This document shows positions 16,266 through 28,305 of a stretch of DNA of 64,000 nt, piece by piece; positions within the stretch are counted from its first letter, which is position 1; each line of letters starts with the position of its first letter. Position numbers and translations under genes: made by a program. The notes under the pieces were generated by a model. That model was not told the origin of the DNA. It saw only the letters and a program-made list of their open reading frames with translations, and did not search any database. Source of the DNA: Ramlibacter montanisoli (GTDB lineage Bacteria > Pseudomonadota > Gammaproteobacteria > Burkholderiales > Burkholderiaceae_C); the NCBI RefSeq assembly GCF_013087525.1, contig NZ_JABFCS010000001.1, positions 1,984,001-2,048,000 of the forward strand, given 5' to 3'.

Positions 16266-17996
16266 ATGACCACCGACACGCAGGATCGCGAGCAGACCGA
16301 CGGCTTCCACCTCGTCATCGACGCACTGAAGCTGAACGACATCGACACGATCTTCGCCCTGCCCGGCATCCCGATCACCGACTTCCTGCGCATCTCGCAG
16401 GCCGAAGGCATGAAGGTCATTTCCTTCCGCCACGAACAGCACGCAGGCAATGCCGCCGCGGCCGCGGGCTTCATCACCGGCAAGCCCGGCATCTGCTTCA
16501 CGGTGTCCGCGCCCGGCTTCCTCAACGGCCTCACCGCGCTGGCCAACGCCACCACCAACTGCTTCCCCATGATCCTGGTCTCCGGCTCCAGCGAGCGCGA
16601 GATCGTCGACCTGCAGCAGGGCGACTACGAGGAGATGGACCAGCTCGCCATCGCCAAGCCGCTGTGCAAGGCCGCCTTCCGCGTGCTGCACGCCGAGGAC
16701 ATCGGCGTGGGCATCGCGCGTGCGATCCGCGCCGCCGTGTCCGGCCGCCCCGGCGGCGTGTACCTGGACCTGCCCGCCAAGCTGTTCGCGCAGAGCATGG
16801 ACAAGGAAGCGGGCAGGAAGTCGCTGATCAAGGTCGTCGATCCCGCACCGAAGCAGATCCCCGCTCCCGACGCGGTGAAGCGCGCGGTGGACCTGCTGAA
16901 GTCCGCCAAGCGCCCGCTGGTGATCCTGGGCAAGGGCGCCGCCTACGCGCAGGCCGATGCCGACATCAAGGCCTTCGTCGAGAAGAGCGGCATCCCCTAC
17001 CTGCCGATGTCCATGGCCAAGGGCCTGCTGCCGGACAACCACAACCAGTCCGCCTCCGCCGCGCGCTCCTACGTGCTGGCCGAAGCCGACGTCGTGATGC
17101 TGGTGGGCGCGCGCCTGAACTGGCTGCTGTCGCACGGCAAGGGCAAGACCTGGGGCGCCGAAGGCTCCAAGTCCGCGGGCAAGCAGCAGTTCATCCAGGT
17201 CGACATCTCCCCGACCGAAGCCGACAGCAACGTCGCGATCGCCGCACCCGTGATCGGCGACATCGGTTCGTGCATCTCCGCCTTCAACCAGGCCATGGGG
17301 TCCGGCTGGGCCAAGCCGCCGGCGGACTGGACCGGCGCGATCGCCGAGCGCAAGGACAAGAACCTCACCAAGATGGCCGAGACGCTGGCGAAGAACCCGC
17401 CGGTGATGAACTTCCACAGCGCCCTGAACGTGATCCGCAACACGGTCAAGGAGAACCCCAAGGCCTACCTGGTGAACGAAGGCGCCAACGCCAACGCGCT
17501 GGACTTCACGCGCTCCATCGTCGACATGTACGAGCCGCGCCGCCGCCTGGACGTGGGCACCTGGGGGATCATGGGCATCGGCATGGGCTTCGCCGTCGCG
17601 GCGGCCGCCGTCACCGGCGAGCAGGTGATCGCGGTGGAAGGCGACAGCGCCTTCGGCTTCAGCGGCATGGAAGTGGAAACCATCTGCCGCTACGACCTGC
17701 CGGTGTGCATCGTCGTGATGAACAACAACGGCATCTACAAGGGCACCGACGTCAACCCGCGCGGCGACGCGATGGCGCCCACGCAGTTCGTCAAGAACGC
17801 GCGCTACGACATGATGATGCAGGCCTTCGGCGGCGTCGGCGTGGTGGCGAAGAACCCCGAGGAACTGAAGAAGGCGCTGGACGAGGCCGTGGCCTCGCGC
17901 AAGCCGACGCTGATCAACGCCATGATCGACGAGAGCGCGGGCACCGAGTCCGGCCGCATCACCAGCCTGAACCCCGCGGCAGCCAAGAAGAAGTAA
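16266..17996 (+). CDS. oxc: Oxalyl-CoA decarboxylase
   Basis: Thiamine-diphosphate enzyme that decarboxylates oxalyl-CoA to formyl-CoA and CO2, 576 aa and intact. The N-terminal domain has [16 protein letters not shown] and the ThDP-activating Glu in [17 protein letters not shown]. The C-terminal ThDP/Mg site reads [20 protein letters not shown] and ends [11 protein letters not shown] middle ADP-binding domain, an activator site in this enzyme, is expected at about 200-330. It is the first gene of the oxc-frc operon, under a CRP/FNR-type promoter. Confidence 0.95.
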   Translation: MTTDTQDREQTDGFHLVIDALKLNDIDTIFALPGIPITDFLRISQAEGMKVISFRHEQHAGNAAAAAGFITGKPGICFTVSAPGFLNGLTALANATTNCFPMILVSGSSEREIVDLQQGDYEEMDQLAIAKPLCKAAFRVLHAEDIGVGIARAIRAAVSGRPGGVYLDLPAKLFAQSMDKEAGRKSLIKVVDPAPKQIPAPDAVKRAVDLLKSAKRPLVILGKGAAYAQADADIKAFVEKSGIPYLPMSMAKGLLPDNHNQSASAARSYVLAEADVVMLVGARLNWLLSHGKGKTWGAEGSKSAGKQQFIQVDISPTEADSNVAIAAPVIGDIGSCISAFNQAMGSGWAKPPADWTGAIAERKDKNLTKMAETLAKNPPVMNFHSALNVIRNTVKENPKAYLVNEGANANALDFTRSIVDMYEPRRRLDVGTWGIMGIGMGFAVAAAAVTGEQVIAVEGDSAFGFSGMEVETICRYDLPVCIVVMNNNGIYKGTDVNPRGDAMAPTQFVKNARYDMMMQAFGGVGVVAKNPEELKKALDEAVASRKPTLINAMIDESAGTESGRITSLNPAAAKKK

Positions 17997-18038
17997 GCAC
18001 GCGGGACGAGTTTCGAAACTTAAGCGATAGGAAAGCAA

Positions 18039-19286
18039 ATGGGCAAAGCACTCGACGGCATCAAGATCCTCGATTTCACGCACGTGCAATCGGGTCCCAC
18101 CTGCACGCAGCTGCTGGCGTGGTTCGGCGCCGACGTGATCAAGGTGGAGAAGGCGGGTGAAGGCGATGCCACGCGCGGCCAGCTGCGCGACATCGACGGC
18201 GTGGACAGCCTGTACTTCACCATGCTGAACCACAACAAGCGCTCCATCACCCTGGACACCAAGAACCCCAAGGGCAAGGAAGTGCTGATCGAGCTGATCA
18301 AGCAGTGCGACGTGCTGGTGGAGAACTTCGCCCCCGGCGCGCTGGACCGCATGGGCTTCTCCTGGGAGCGCATCCAGCAGATCAACCCGCGCATGATCAT
18401 GGCGTCCGTCAAGGGCTTCGGCCCCGGCCCCTACGAGGACTGCAAGGTGTACGAGAACGTCGCCCAGTGCGCGGGCGGCGCCGCCTCCACCACCGGCTTC
18501 GACGACGGCCCGCCGCTGGTGACCGGCGCCCAGATCGGCGACTCGGGCACCGGCCTGCACCTGTGCCTGGGCATCGTGACCGCCCTGTTCCAGCGCGAGA
18601 AGACCGGCCGCGGCCAGAAGGTGCTGGCCGCCATGCAGGACGCCGTGCTGAACCTGTGCCGCGTGAAGCTGCGCGACCAGCAGCGCCTGGCGCGCAAGGG
18701 CGTGATGGAAGAGTACCCGCAGTACCCCGAAGGCGAGTTCGGCGAAGCGGTGCCGCGTGCCGGCAACGCTTCCGGCGGCGGCCAGCCGGGCTGGATCCTG
18801 AAGTGCAAGGGCTGGCAGCACGATCCCAATGCCTACATCTATTTCATCACCCAGGCGCCGGTCTGGGGCGCGATCTGCAAGGTGATCGGCGAGGAGAGCT
18901 GGATCACGGACCCGAGCTACTCCACGCCCAAGGCGCGCCTGCCGCACCTGAAGACGATCTTCTCGCGCATCGAGGAGTGGACCAAGACCAAGACCAAGTT
19001 CGAGGCGATGGAGATCCTCAACAAGTACGACATCCCCTGCGGCCCGATCCTGTCGATGAAGGAAATCGCCGAGGAACCCGCGCTGCGCGCCACCGGCACC
19101 GTGGTCGAAGTGGACCACCCCACCCGCGGCAAGTACCTGACCGTGGGCAACCCGATCAAGATGTCCGACAGCGAGACCGAGGTGAAACGCTCTCCCCTGC
19201 TGGGCGAGCACACCGAGGAAGTGCTGGCGCAACTGGGCTACAAGCCCGACCAGATCAAAGAACTGCGCGAGGCCAAGGTCATCTGA
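18039..19286 (+). CDS. frc: Formyl-CoA:oxalate CoA-transferase
   Basis: Class III CoA-transferase that moves CoA from formyl-CoA to oxalate, making formate and the oxalyl-CoA needed by Oxc. It is 415 aa, close to the usual 416-428. Family landmarks include [20 protein letters not shown] (residues 6-25), [27 protein letters not shown] and [18 protein letters not shown]. The catalytic Asp is expected within [20 protein letters not shown] or the DSGTGLHL region; I cannot assign it exactly. It lies 42 bases after oxc with a GATAGGAAAG ribosome site. Confidence 0.95.
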   Translation: MGKALDGIKILDFTHVQSGPTCTQLLAWFGADVIKVEKAGEGDATRGQLRDIDGVDSLYFTMLNHNKRSITLDTKNPKGKEVLIELIKQCDVLVENFAPGALDRMGFSWERIQQINPRMIMASVKGFGPGPYEDCKVYENVAQCAGGAASTTGFDDGPPLVTGAQIGDSGTGLHLCLGIVTALFQREKTGRGQKVLAAMQDAVLNLCRVKLRDQQRLARKGVMEEYPQYPEGEFGEAVPRAGNASGGGQPGWILKCKGWQHDPNAYIYFITQAPVWGAICKVIGEESWITDPSYSTPKARLPHLKTIFSRIEEWTKTKTKFEAMEILNKYDIPCGPILSMKEIAEEPALRATGTVVEVDHPTRGKYLTVGNPIKMSDSETEVKRSPLLGEHTEEVLAQLGYKPDQIKELREAKVI

Positions 19287-19334
19287 CCTTTGCCTGGATC
19301 CGAGACGAGACAAACCATTTTTAAGGGGCACAAC

Positions 19335-21476
19335 ATGGCCAACTTCCAAGGCGACAAGCAGAAGGTCCGCGCGATCCTGGACGCGGTGAAGAAAGAGGGC
19401 CGCGATTCGCTGACGGCACCCGAGGGCAAGCTGGTGTGCGACGCCTACGGGATCAACGTTCCCAAGGAAGGCGTGGTTTCCAGCGCCAAGGAAGCCGGCA
19501 CGCTGGCCGGCTCCATGGGCTTCCCGGTGGTGATGAAGATCGTCTCGCCCGACATCCTGCACAAGACCGAAGCCGGCGGCGTGATCGTGGGCGTGAAGAA
19601 CGCCGACGAGGCCGTCACGGCCTACGAGCAGATCATCGCCAACGCCAAGAAGTACAAGGCGGACGCCAGGATCGTCGGCGTGCAGGTGCAGCAGATGATC
19701 AAGGGCGGCACGGAAGTGATCGTCGGCGCCATGACCGACGACAGCTTCGGCAAGCTGGTCGCCTTCGGCATGGGCGGCGTGCTGGTCGAGGTGCTCAAGG
19801 ACGTCACCTTCCGCCTGGCCCCGGCCACGCGCGAGGACGCCGCCTCCATGCTCGACGGCATCCAGGCCGCCGAAATGCTCAAGGGCGTGCGCGGCGGCAA
19901 GCCGGTGAGCCGCGAGGCCCTGCAGGACGTGATCGTGCGCGTGTCGCAGCTCGTGTCGGACTTCCCCGAGATCTCCGAGCTGGACCTGAACCCGATCTTT
20001 GCCAGCGAGAACGGCGCCATCGCGGCCGACGTGCGCATCGTGGTGAACTTCGACCAGAAGCCGGCGCGCTTCCGCCCGGACGAGAAGGCCGTCGTCACCT
20101 CGATGAAGCGGATCATGCAGCCCAAGGCGGTGGCCGTGGTCGGCGCCTCCAACGAGGCCGGCAAGATCGGCAACTCGGTGATGAAGAACCTGATCAACGG
20201 CGGCTACAAGGGCAAGATCTACCCGATCAACCCCAAGGACCCCGAAGTGATGGGCCTGAAGGCCTACAAGAGCGTCAAGGACGTCCCGGACGAGATCGAC
20301 ACCGCCGTGTTCGCGGTGCCCGCCAAGTTCGTCGCCAGCGCGCTGAAGGAATGCGGCGAGAAGAAGATCGCCGGCGCCATCCTGATCCCCTCGGGCTTCG
20401 GCGAGACCGGCAACATCGAAGGCCAGGAAGAACTGCAGCGCATCGGCCGCGAGTACAACATCCGCCTGATGGGGCCGAACATCTACGGCTTCTACTACAC
20501 GCCGTCCAACCTGTGCGCCACCTTCTGCACGGCCTACGACGTCAAGGGCTCCACCGCCCTGTCCTCGCAGTCCGGCGGCATCGGCATGGCCATCATCGGC
20601 TTCTCGCGCTCCGCCAAGATGGGCGTGTCGGCGATCGTCGGCCTGGGCAACAAGTCGGACATCGACGAGGACGACCTGCTGCTGTTCTTCGAGCAGGACG
20701 ACAACACCAAGGTGATCGCCCAGCACTGCGAGGACCTGAAGGACGGCCGCGCCTTCGCCGAAGTCGCCAAGCGCGTCTCCAAGAAGAAGCCCGTGATCGT
20801 CCTGAAGGCCGGCCGCACCGCCATGGGCGCCGCCGCTGCTTCCCACACCGGCGCCGTCGCCGGCACCGACAAGATCTACGACGACGTGCTGCGCCAGTCG
20901 GGCGTGATCCGCGCCAACAGCCTGCGCCAGATGCTGGAGCTGTCGCGCGGCGTGCCGATCCTGCCCACCCCCAAGGGCGAGAACGTGGTGATCATCACCG
21001 GCGCCGGCGGCTCGGGCGTGCTGCTGTCCGACGCCTGCGTGGACAACGGCCTGAAGCTGTTCAAGCCGATGCCGGACGACCTGGACGCGGCCTTCCGCAA
21101 GTTCATCCCGCCCTTCGGCGCGGCCGGCAACCCGGTGGACATCACCGGCGGCGAGCCCCCGATCACCTACGTGAACACGGTGCGCCTGGGCCTGGAGGAC
21201 GACCGCATCCACGCGCTGATCCTGGGCTACTGGCACACGATCGTCACGCCGCCGATGGTCTTCGCCCGCAACATGGTGGAAATCGTCAACGAGATGAAGG
21301 CCAAGGGCAAGACCAAGCCCGTGGTCGCCTCGCTGGCCGGCGACGTGGAAGTCGAGGAAGCCGCGCAGTACCTGTACGAAAACGGCATCCCGGCCTATGC
21401 CTACTCCACCGAACTGCCGGTGGAAGTGCTGGGCGCCAAGTTCAAGTGGGCCCGCTCCGCCGGCCTGCTGAAGTAA
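19335..21476 (+). CDS. ADP-forming acyl-CoA ligase (NDP-forming acetate-CoA ligase family)
   Basis: A 713-aa protein with beta-type ATP-grasp domain first (about 15-235; GFPVVMKIVSPDILHKTEAG), then the alpha-type CoA-binding domain (VAVVGASNEAGKIGNSVMKN near 265) and ligase domains. The phosphohistidine motif SHTGAVAG puts the acid-labile His at about residue 504. Such enzymes interconvert acyl-CoA + ADP + Pi with acid + ATP + CoA. Between frc and the formate dehydrogenase, the likely substrate is oxalyl-CoA or formyl-CoA: it could prime oxalate with CoA or recover ATP. That assignment is inference. Confidence 0.85.
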   Translation: MANFQGDKQKVRAILDAVKKEGRDSLTAPEGKLVCDAYGINVPKEGVVSSAKEAGTLAGSMGFPVVMKIVSPDILHKTEAGGVIVGVKNADEAVTAYEQIIANAKKYKADARIVGVQVQQMIKGGTEVIVGAMTDDSFGKLVAFGMGGVLVEVLKDVTFRLAPATREDAASMLDGIQAAEMLKGVRGGKPVSREALQDVIVRVSQLVSDFPEISELDLNPIFASENGAIAADVRIVVNFDQKPARFRPDEKAVVTSMKRIMQPKAVAVVGASNEAGKIGNSVMKNLINGGYKGKIYPINPKDPEVMGLKAYKSVKDVPDEIDTAVFAVPAKFVASALKECGEKKIAGAILIPSGFGETGNIEGQEELQRIGREYNIRLMGPNIYGFYYTPSNLCATFCTAYDVKGSTALSSQSGGIGMAIIGFSRSAKMGVSAIVGLGNKSDIDEDDLLLFFEQDDNTKVIAQHCEDLKDGRAFAEVAKRVSKKKPVIVLKAGRTAMGAAAASHTGAVAGTDKIYDDVLRQSGVIRANSLRQMLELSRGVPILPTPKGENVVIITGAGGSGVLLSDACVDNGLKLFKPMPDDLDAAFRKFIPPFGAAGNPVDITGGEPPITYVNTVRLGLEDDRIHALILGYWHTIVTPPMVFARNMVEIVNEMKAKGKTKPVVASLAGDVEVEEAAQYLYENGIPAYAYSTELPVEVLGAKFKWARSAGLLK

Positions 21477-21486
21477 GCGAGTCACG

Positions 21487-23192
<1,706 letters not shown>

Positions 23193-23206
23193 AAGAAAGA
23201 ACAACG

Positions 23207-26040
23207 ATGAACGCCGTCACGCGCGCCGAACTGGCGCAGATCGAAACCCCGGTGGTCAAGTTCACCCTCAACGGCAAGCCGGTCGAGGCGCGGGCCAACG
23301 AGACCGTGATCGAGGTCGCGGACCGCGAAGGCGTGGAGATCCCGCGCCTTTGCTACAAGCCGGGCCTGGACACCGCGGGCAACTGCCGCGCGTGCATGGT
23401 GGAGATCAAGGGCGAACGCGTGCTGGCCCCCAGCTGCTGCCGCAATCCGACCCCCGGCATGGAAGTGACCACCGACAGCGAACGGGCGGTCAAGTCGCAG
23501 AAGATGGTGCTGAGCTGCTGCAGGCCGACATGCCGGAGGCCGAGTACACCCGCCACAACGAGGTGGACCAGTGGTCCGCCAAGCTGGGCGTGGGCAAGCC
23601 CCGCTTCCCCGCGCGCGGCCAGGTGAGGGCCGACGTCTCGCATCCGGCCATCGCGGTGAACCTCGACGCCTGCATCCAGTGCACGCGCTGTCTCCGCGCC
23701 TGCCGCGACGAGCAGGTCAACGACGTGATCGGCCTGGCCTTCCGCGGCGAGCACGCCAAGATCGTGTTCGACATGGACGACCCCATGGGCGTGTCCACCT
23801 GCGTGGCCTGCGGCGAGTGCGTGCAGGCCTGCCCCACCGGCGCGCTGATGCCCGCGCGCGGCGCCGCCCTGCCCGTGCCCGACAAGCAGGTCGACTCGGT
23901 CTGCCCGTATTGCGGCGTCGGCTGCCAGCTCACCTACAACGTCAAGGACAACAAGATCCTGTACGTGGAAGGCCGCGACGGTCCCGCGAACCACGGCCGC
24001 CTATGCGTGAAGGGCCGCTACGGCTTCGACTACGCCAACCACCCGCAGCGCCTGACCAAGCCGCTGATCCGCCGCGAAGGCGCGCCCAAGCTGCCGCACG
24101 CCACGCTCGATCCCGACCGCGTGCTGGAAGTATTCCGCGAGGCGAGCTGGGAAGAAGCGCTGGCGGCCGCCGCCGGCAAGCTCAAGACCATCCGCGACAC
24201 CGCGGGTCCCAAGGCGCTGGTCGGCTTCGGCTCGGCCAAGGGCAGCAACGAAGAGGCCTACTTGTTCCAGAAGCTGGTGCGCACCGGCTTCAAGAGCAAC
24301 AACGTCGACCACTGCACGCGCCTGTGCCACGCCTCCTCGGTGGCGGCGCTGCTGGAAGGCATCGGTTCCGGCGCGGTGTCGAACCCGGTGATGGACGTGA
24401 CCAAGGCGGAAGTGATCGTCGTCATCGGCGCCAATCCGACCGTCAACCACCCGGTGGCCGCCACCTGGATGAAGAACGCGGCGAAGAACGGCGCCAAGCT
24501 GATCATCATGGATCCGCGCAAGTCGGACCTGACGCGCCTGGCCTACCGCCACCTGCAGTTCAAGCCGGACACCGACGTCGCGATGCTCAACGCGATGATG
24601 CACGTGATCGTCCATGAAGGCCTGGTCGACCCCGGCTTCATCGAATCCCGCACCATCGGCTTCGACGAACTGAAGAAGAACCTGGTGGGCTACAGCCCCG
24701 AGGAGATGGCGCCCCTGTGCGGCATCGACGCGCAGACGCTGAAGGAAACCGCGCGCCTGTTCGCCACCTCGCGCGCCTCCATGATCCTGTGGGGCATGGG
24801 CGTGTCGCAGCACGTGCACGGCACCGACAACGCCCGCTGCCTGATCGCGCTGTCGCTGATGACCGGCCAGATCGGCCGCCCCGGCACCGGCCTGCATCCG
24901 CTGCGCGGCCAGAACAACGTGCAGGGCGCGTCCGACGCCGGCCTGATCCCGATGATGCTGCCCGACTACCAGAAGGTCGTGGAGCCCGGTCCGCGCCCGC
25001 TTCGAGAAGCACTGGAACCTGAAGCCCGGCACGCTGGACGCCCAGCCCGGCCTGACGGTGGTGGAAGTGATGCACGCCATCGGCGAAGGCAAGGTCAAGG
25101 GCATGTACATCATGGGCGAGAACCCCGCGATGTCCGACCCGGACGCGAACCATGCGCGCGAGATGATCGCGGCGCTGGACCACCTGGTGGTGCAGGACAT
25201 CTTCCTGACCGAGACCGCCTGCCTCGCGGACGTCGTGCTGCCCGCCAGCGCCTTCCCCGAGAAGACCGGCACCTTCACCAACACCGACCGCCTGGTGCAA
25301 CTCGGACGGCAGGCGATCGATCCGCCGGGCGACGCCAAGCAGGACCTCTGGATCATCCAGGAGATGGCGCGCCGCCTGGGGCTGGACTGGAATTACGGCC
25401 ACGTGTCCGAGGCCTTCGACGAGATGCGGCACGCCATGCCCAGCATCGCCGGCATCACCTGGGACCGGCTGGAACGCGAGCACGCGGTCACCTATCCGTG
25501 CACCAAGGAAGGCGACCCCGGCGACCCGGTGGTGTTCATCGAGGACTTCCCGCGCGCGGACGGCAAGGCGCGCTTCGTGCCCGCCGACATCATCCCGGCC
25601 GCGGAGAAGCCCGATGCGCAGTACCCGATGGTGCTGATCACCGGCCGCCAGCTGGAACACTGGCACACCGGCAGCATGACGCGCCGCGCGACGGTGCTCG
25701 ACGCGATCGAGCCCGATCCGGTGGCGCTGGTGCACCCGCTGGACCTGGCCGCCATCGGCTGCAAGCCGGGCGACCTGCTCACCATCGAGTCGCGCCGCGG
25801 CAAGGTCACGCTGTACGGCCGCGCCGACGAGGGCTCGCCGCGCGGCGCGGTCTTCGTGCCCTTCTGCTATTACGAGGCGGCAATCAACCGGGTGACGAAC
25901 GACAAGCTGGATCCGGTGGCGAAGATCCCCGAGCTGAAGTACTGCGCCATCCGGGTCACGGCGGGCGGCACGGCGCCGGAGCAGGTGAGCTTCGGCGGGG
26001 GGGGCAGCTGCTGCGCAGGATCGAGGAAAACGCGGTCTGA
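23207..26040 (+). CDS. fdhA: NAD-dependent formate dehydrogenase alpha (catalytic) subunit (three frameshifts)
   Basis: Molybdo/tungsto-bis-MGD enzyme that oxidises formate to CO2, about 944 aa. In order: [2Fe-2S] domain (CYKPGLDTAGNCRACMVEIK), two [4Fe-4S] ferredoxin repeats (CIQCTRCLRACRDEQ, CVACGECVQACPTGAL), the catalytic-domain cluster CPYCGVGCQL, and GRLCVKGRYGFDY. The metal ligand is Cys in DHCTRLCHASSV (codon TGC at 24324), not selenocysteine. Frame changes occur near 23512, 24987 and in a G8 run at 25995-26004; the true end is QLLRRIEENAV. It follows fdhB by 14 bases. No fdhD or separate small subunits are present. Confidence 0.9.
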
Positions 26041-26070
26041 CCGTCATCCCCGCGCAGGCGGGGACCCAAG
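26041..26070. repeat. REP-like palindromic repeat
   Basis: CGTCATCCCCGCGCAGGCGGGGACCCAAG contains the hairpin TCCCCGC/GCGGGGA. This wording is a well-known dispersed extragenic palindrome in proteobacterial genomes. Only this copy is in the window. It starts right after the fdhA stop. Confidence 0.6.
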
Positions 26071-26080
26071 GCTCCCAGGA

Positions 26081-26108
26081 AGCGCCGCTCATGCGGCGCT
26101 TTTTCTTT
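26081..26108 (+). terminator. Rho-independent terminator of the oxc-fdhA operon
   Basis: Perfect 8-bp stem AGCGCCGC with GCGGCGCT, loop TCAT, followed by TTTTCTTT. It ends the oxalate/formate operon. Confidence 0.88.
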
Positions 26109-26203
26109 GTGCGCCCCACCCTTGCCCCCCCCTCCCCCGCCGCTAGCATCCGCGCCAAGCCACCGTTTCGCTTTCTCGTGACCACCCCAACCAAGGAGAG
26201 ACG

Positions 26204-26596
26204 ATGAAGACGGAGCTGTTCTACCTGGCCCTCGTGGCCGCGCTCACGGGATTGCTGTGGGTGCCCTACATCCTGGACCGCATCGCGACCTGGGGGCTGG
26301 TCCCGGCGGTCGGCTACCCGCAGAACCCGCCGCCGCAGTCCCCGTGGGCCCAGCGCCTGATGCGGGCGCATTCCAACGCGATCGAGAACCTGGCGGTGTT
26401 CGCCGCGCTGGTGCTGGTGGCGCATGCTGCCGGCATCAGCAACGGCGCGATCGCCACGGCCAGCATGGTGTATTTCTGGGCCCGCGTCGTGCACGTGCTG
26501 GCCTACACCTTCGCCGTTCCCTGGGTGCGCACGCTGGCCTTCACCGTGGGCTTCTTCGCGCAGGCCGTCATCGCCTGGCAGATCCTCGTGCGCTAG
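26204..26596 (+). CDS. MAPEG-family membrane protein
   Basis: A 130-aa protein with four hydrophobic segments and the MAPEG-family core RLMRAHSNAIENLAVFAALV (residues 47-66), then the pattern YFWARVVHVLAYTFAVPWVR. Eukaryotic relatives are glutathione S-transferases and FLAP; bacterial members have no agreed role. It starts at ATG 26204 behind AAGGAGAG, outside the formate operon because a terminator lies between. Confidence 0.85.
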   Translation: MKTELFYLALVAALTGLLWVPYILDRIATWGLVPAVGYPQNPPPQSPWAQRLMRAHSNAIENLAVFAALVLVAHAAGISNGAIATASMVYFWARVVHVLAYTFAVPWVRTLAFTVGFFAQAVIAWQILVR

Positions 26597-26636
26597 GGTC
26601 GGACGTGCTATCTTGGCGGCGCAACCCCAGGCCGCC

Positions 26637-27122
26637 ATGCTCGCCGACGCCCTCGTCCGCCTCGCCGTCCCGGCCGATGCCGGGGCGATCGCCGCCATGT
26701 CCCGCGAGTACATCGAGCACGGGCTGCCCTGGAGCTGGCTGCCCGCGCGGGTCGAGCGCGCGATCCGCAATCCCGACACCAACGTCGCCGTGGTCGATGC
26801 GCCCGACGCGCCCGGCACGCTTGCCGCCTTCGGGATCATGTCGTACCGCGAGAGCGATGCGCACCTGCTGCTGTTCGCGGTGCACCACCGCCGCCGCCGC
26901 GAGGGCCTGGGCAGCGCGCTGCTCCTGTGGCTGGAGGAGGTGGCGCGCACCGGCGGGGCCCGCCGCATCCGCGTCGAGGCGCGCTGGGACAACGTGGCCG
27001 CGCGCAACTTCTACAGCGAGCACGGCTACCACGAGCGCACCCTGCGCAAGGCCATGTACAGCGGCACGCTGGACGGCGTGCTGCTGGAGAAGTGGCTGGT
27101 GGCGGACAACGGCGGGAGTTGA
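26637..27122 (+). CDS. GNAT-family N-acetyltransferase
   Basis: A 161-aa acetyltransferase fold. The acetyl-CoA loop reads HHRRRREGLGSALLLWL (about residues 82-98), and the C-terminal part RVEARWDNVAARNFYSEHGY is typical. The substrate is unknown. It follows the MAPEG gene by 40 bases and may share its transcript. Confidence 0.85.
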   Translation: MLADALVRLAVPADAGAIAAMSREYIEHGLPWSWLPARVERAIRNPDTNVAVVDAPDAPGTLAAFGIMSYRESDAHLLLFAVHHRRRREGLGSALLLWLEEVARTGGARRIRVEARWDNVAARNFYSEHGYHERTLRKAMYSGTLDGVLLEKWLVADNGGS

Positions 27123-27154
27123 ACGTCGCGGTGCGGCTGCGCGCGCACCACGAC

Positions 27155-27931
27155 CTACAGGGAAACGATCAGCTCGCGAAGGGCGGAAAGGACCAGCTCC
27201 GGCTCGGTGAGCTGCGGGAAGTGGCCGCTTTGCTGCGCGATCACCTGCTCGCCCAGCGGCGACAGGCGCGCCAGCTCCTGCTGCTTGGCACGCTTGGCGC
27301 CCACGACGGCGGGCGAAGTCGCCGCGGCGCGGGGCGTGAGGCCGCCGGTCACAACGCGCAGCGGCACCGGCGGGAACTCGCCGGCCGAGGCGATCTCGCG
27401 CGCGGTCTCCTCCGCGCAGCCCAGTTCAACTTCCACGTTCGCGCGCAGGAACAGTTCCGGCAGCTCCAGCAGCTTGCCCAGCGAACGCACCAGCTGGTCC
27501 TCGTGTCCCTGCAAGGCTCCCTGGTCCTCGGGATGCGTCGCCTCCAGGAGCAGGACGCCCGCGACTTCCTGCGGATACAGGCGCGCGTACAGGTTGGCGT
27601 ACAGGCCGCCCAGCGAGTGCGCGACCAGCACGTAGGGCGGCTGCAGGCCGGCGTAACCGAGCAGCTCGCGCAGCGAGCCGATCACCACCGTGCCGGTCTG
27701 GCGGTCGCCGGGCGCATCGCTGCCCTGCATGCCGAAGCGGTTCCATGCGAACACGGTGCCCAGCTGCTCGATCTCCGGGTACAGCGGACGCCAGCCTTCC
27801 AGGCTCACGCCCGCGCCGTTGAACAGGAGGATGGCGGGGCTGCCCTGCCCCGACTTCACGTACGTGAGGCGGCCGGAGCGCGTCTGCAGCGCGCGGATCG
27901 GCGGCAGCGCTCCCAGCCGCGGCGGCTGCAT
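27155..27931 (-). CDS. Alpha/beta hydrolase
   Basis: A 258-aa alpha/beta hydrolase fold. The oxyanion region is ILLFNGAGVSLEGW, the nucleophile elbow VAHSLGGLYAN with Ser, and a late His sits in QQSGHFPQLTEPE. The start MQPPRLGALPP (ATG 27931) is chosen because it lies seven bases after the stop of the small CXXC protein; a longer reading would overlap that gene. No substrate can be read. Confidence 0.82.
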   Translation of the reverse strand: MQPPRLGALPPIRALQTRSGRLTYVKSGQGSPAILLFNGAGVSLEGWRPLYPEIEQLGTVFAWNRFGMQGSDAPGDRQTGTVVIGSLRELLGYAGLQPPYVLVAHSLGGLYANLYARLYPQEVAGVLLLEATHPEDQGALQGHEDQLVRSLGKLLELPELFLRANVEVELGCAEETAREIASAGEFPPVPLRVVTGGLTPRAAATSPAVVGAKRAKQQELARLSPLGEQVIAQQSGHFPQLTEPELVLSALRELIVSL

Positions 27932-27938
27932 GCCGCGT

Positions 27939-28148
27939 TCAGGCGCCGGCACCCACGACGCCGGTGCCCTTGCAGTTGGGGCAAGCGGACGCGGCGATGC
28001 GGCCGCTGCCGCCGCATTGCGGGCACGGGGTCGCGCGGGCCGCGGGCGTGCCGTCCTCGGCACGGTCCTGCACGTCGATGGAGGCGCCAGGGTCTTCCTC
28101 GCCGGCGACGGAGTTGGTGAGGTCTATGGGGTCGCTCTTCGCGGGCAT
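27939..28148 (-). CDS. Small DnaJ-zinc-finger-like protein (69 aa)
   Basis: A 69-aa acidic protein with a pair of CxxCxGxG-type motifs near the C-terminus: CPQCGGSGRI and CPNCKGTGVV, as in DnaJ zinc fingers. The front half is Asp/Glu/Ser rich and probably disordered. It starts behind GGAGGTGC. It likely binds one zinc; partners are unknown. The hydrolase gene follows by seven bases. Confidence 0.72.
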   Translation of the reverse strand: MPAKSDPIDLTNSVAGEEDPGASIDVQDRAEDGTPAARATPCPQCGGSGRIAASACPNCKGTGVVGAGA

Positions 28149-28227
28149 GGTGCACCTCCGGGGAACGACCCATCCTAGGCAGCGCGGCGGCGGCGCTGCG
28201 TAGGACGGAATCGACGGTGCGCAATGC

Positions 28228-28301
28228 GTAGGGTGGGCTGGCCGAAGGCCACCCCACCGCCGGACCGGTCGTTGGGGTGCGCTTCGCGCAGCCCAACCTA
28301 C
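28228..28301. repeat. Inverted-repeat element (REP-like)
   Basis: Arms GTAGGGTGGGCTG (28228-28240) and CAGCCCAACCTAC (28289-28301) pair with one mismatch. Inside are GGCCGAAGGCC and GCGCTTCGCGC mini-hairpins. The sequence style is that of dispersed extragenic repeats. It fills most of the gap between the small zinc protein and the enoyl-CoA hydratase. Confidence 0.6.
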
Positions 28302-28305
28302 AAAA

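Noticed and set aside
16266..17996. Acetolactate synthase or another ThDP enzyme instead of oxalyl-CoA decarboxylase
   Set aside because: The wording throughout and the frc gene just downstream fit Oxc; no small regulatory subunit is present.
24321..24330. Selenocysteine in the formate dehydrogenase
   Set aside because: The ligand codon is TGC (Cys), and there is no in-frame TGA at this place.
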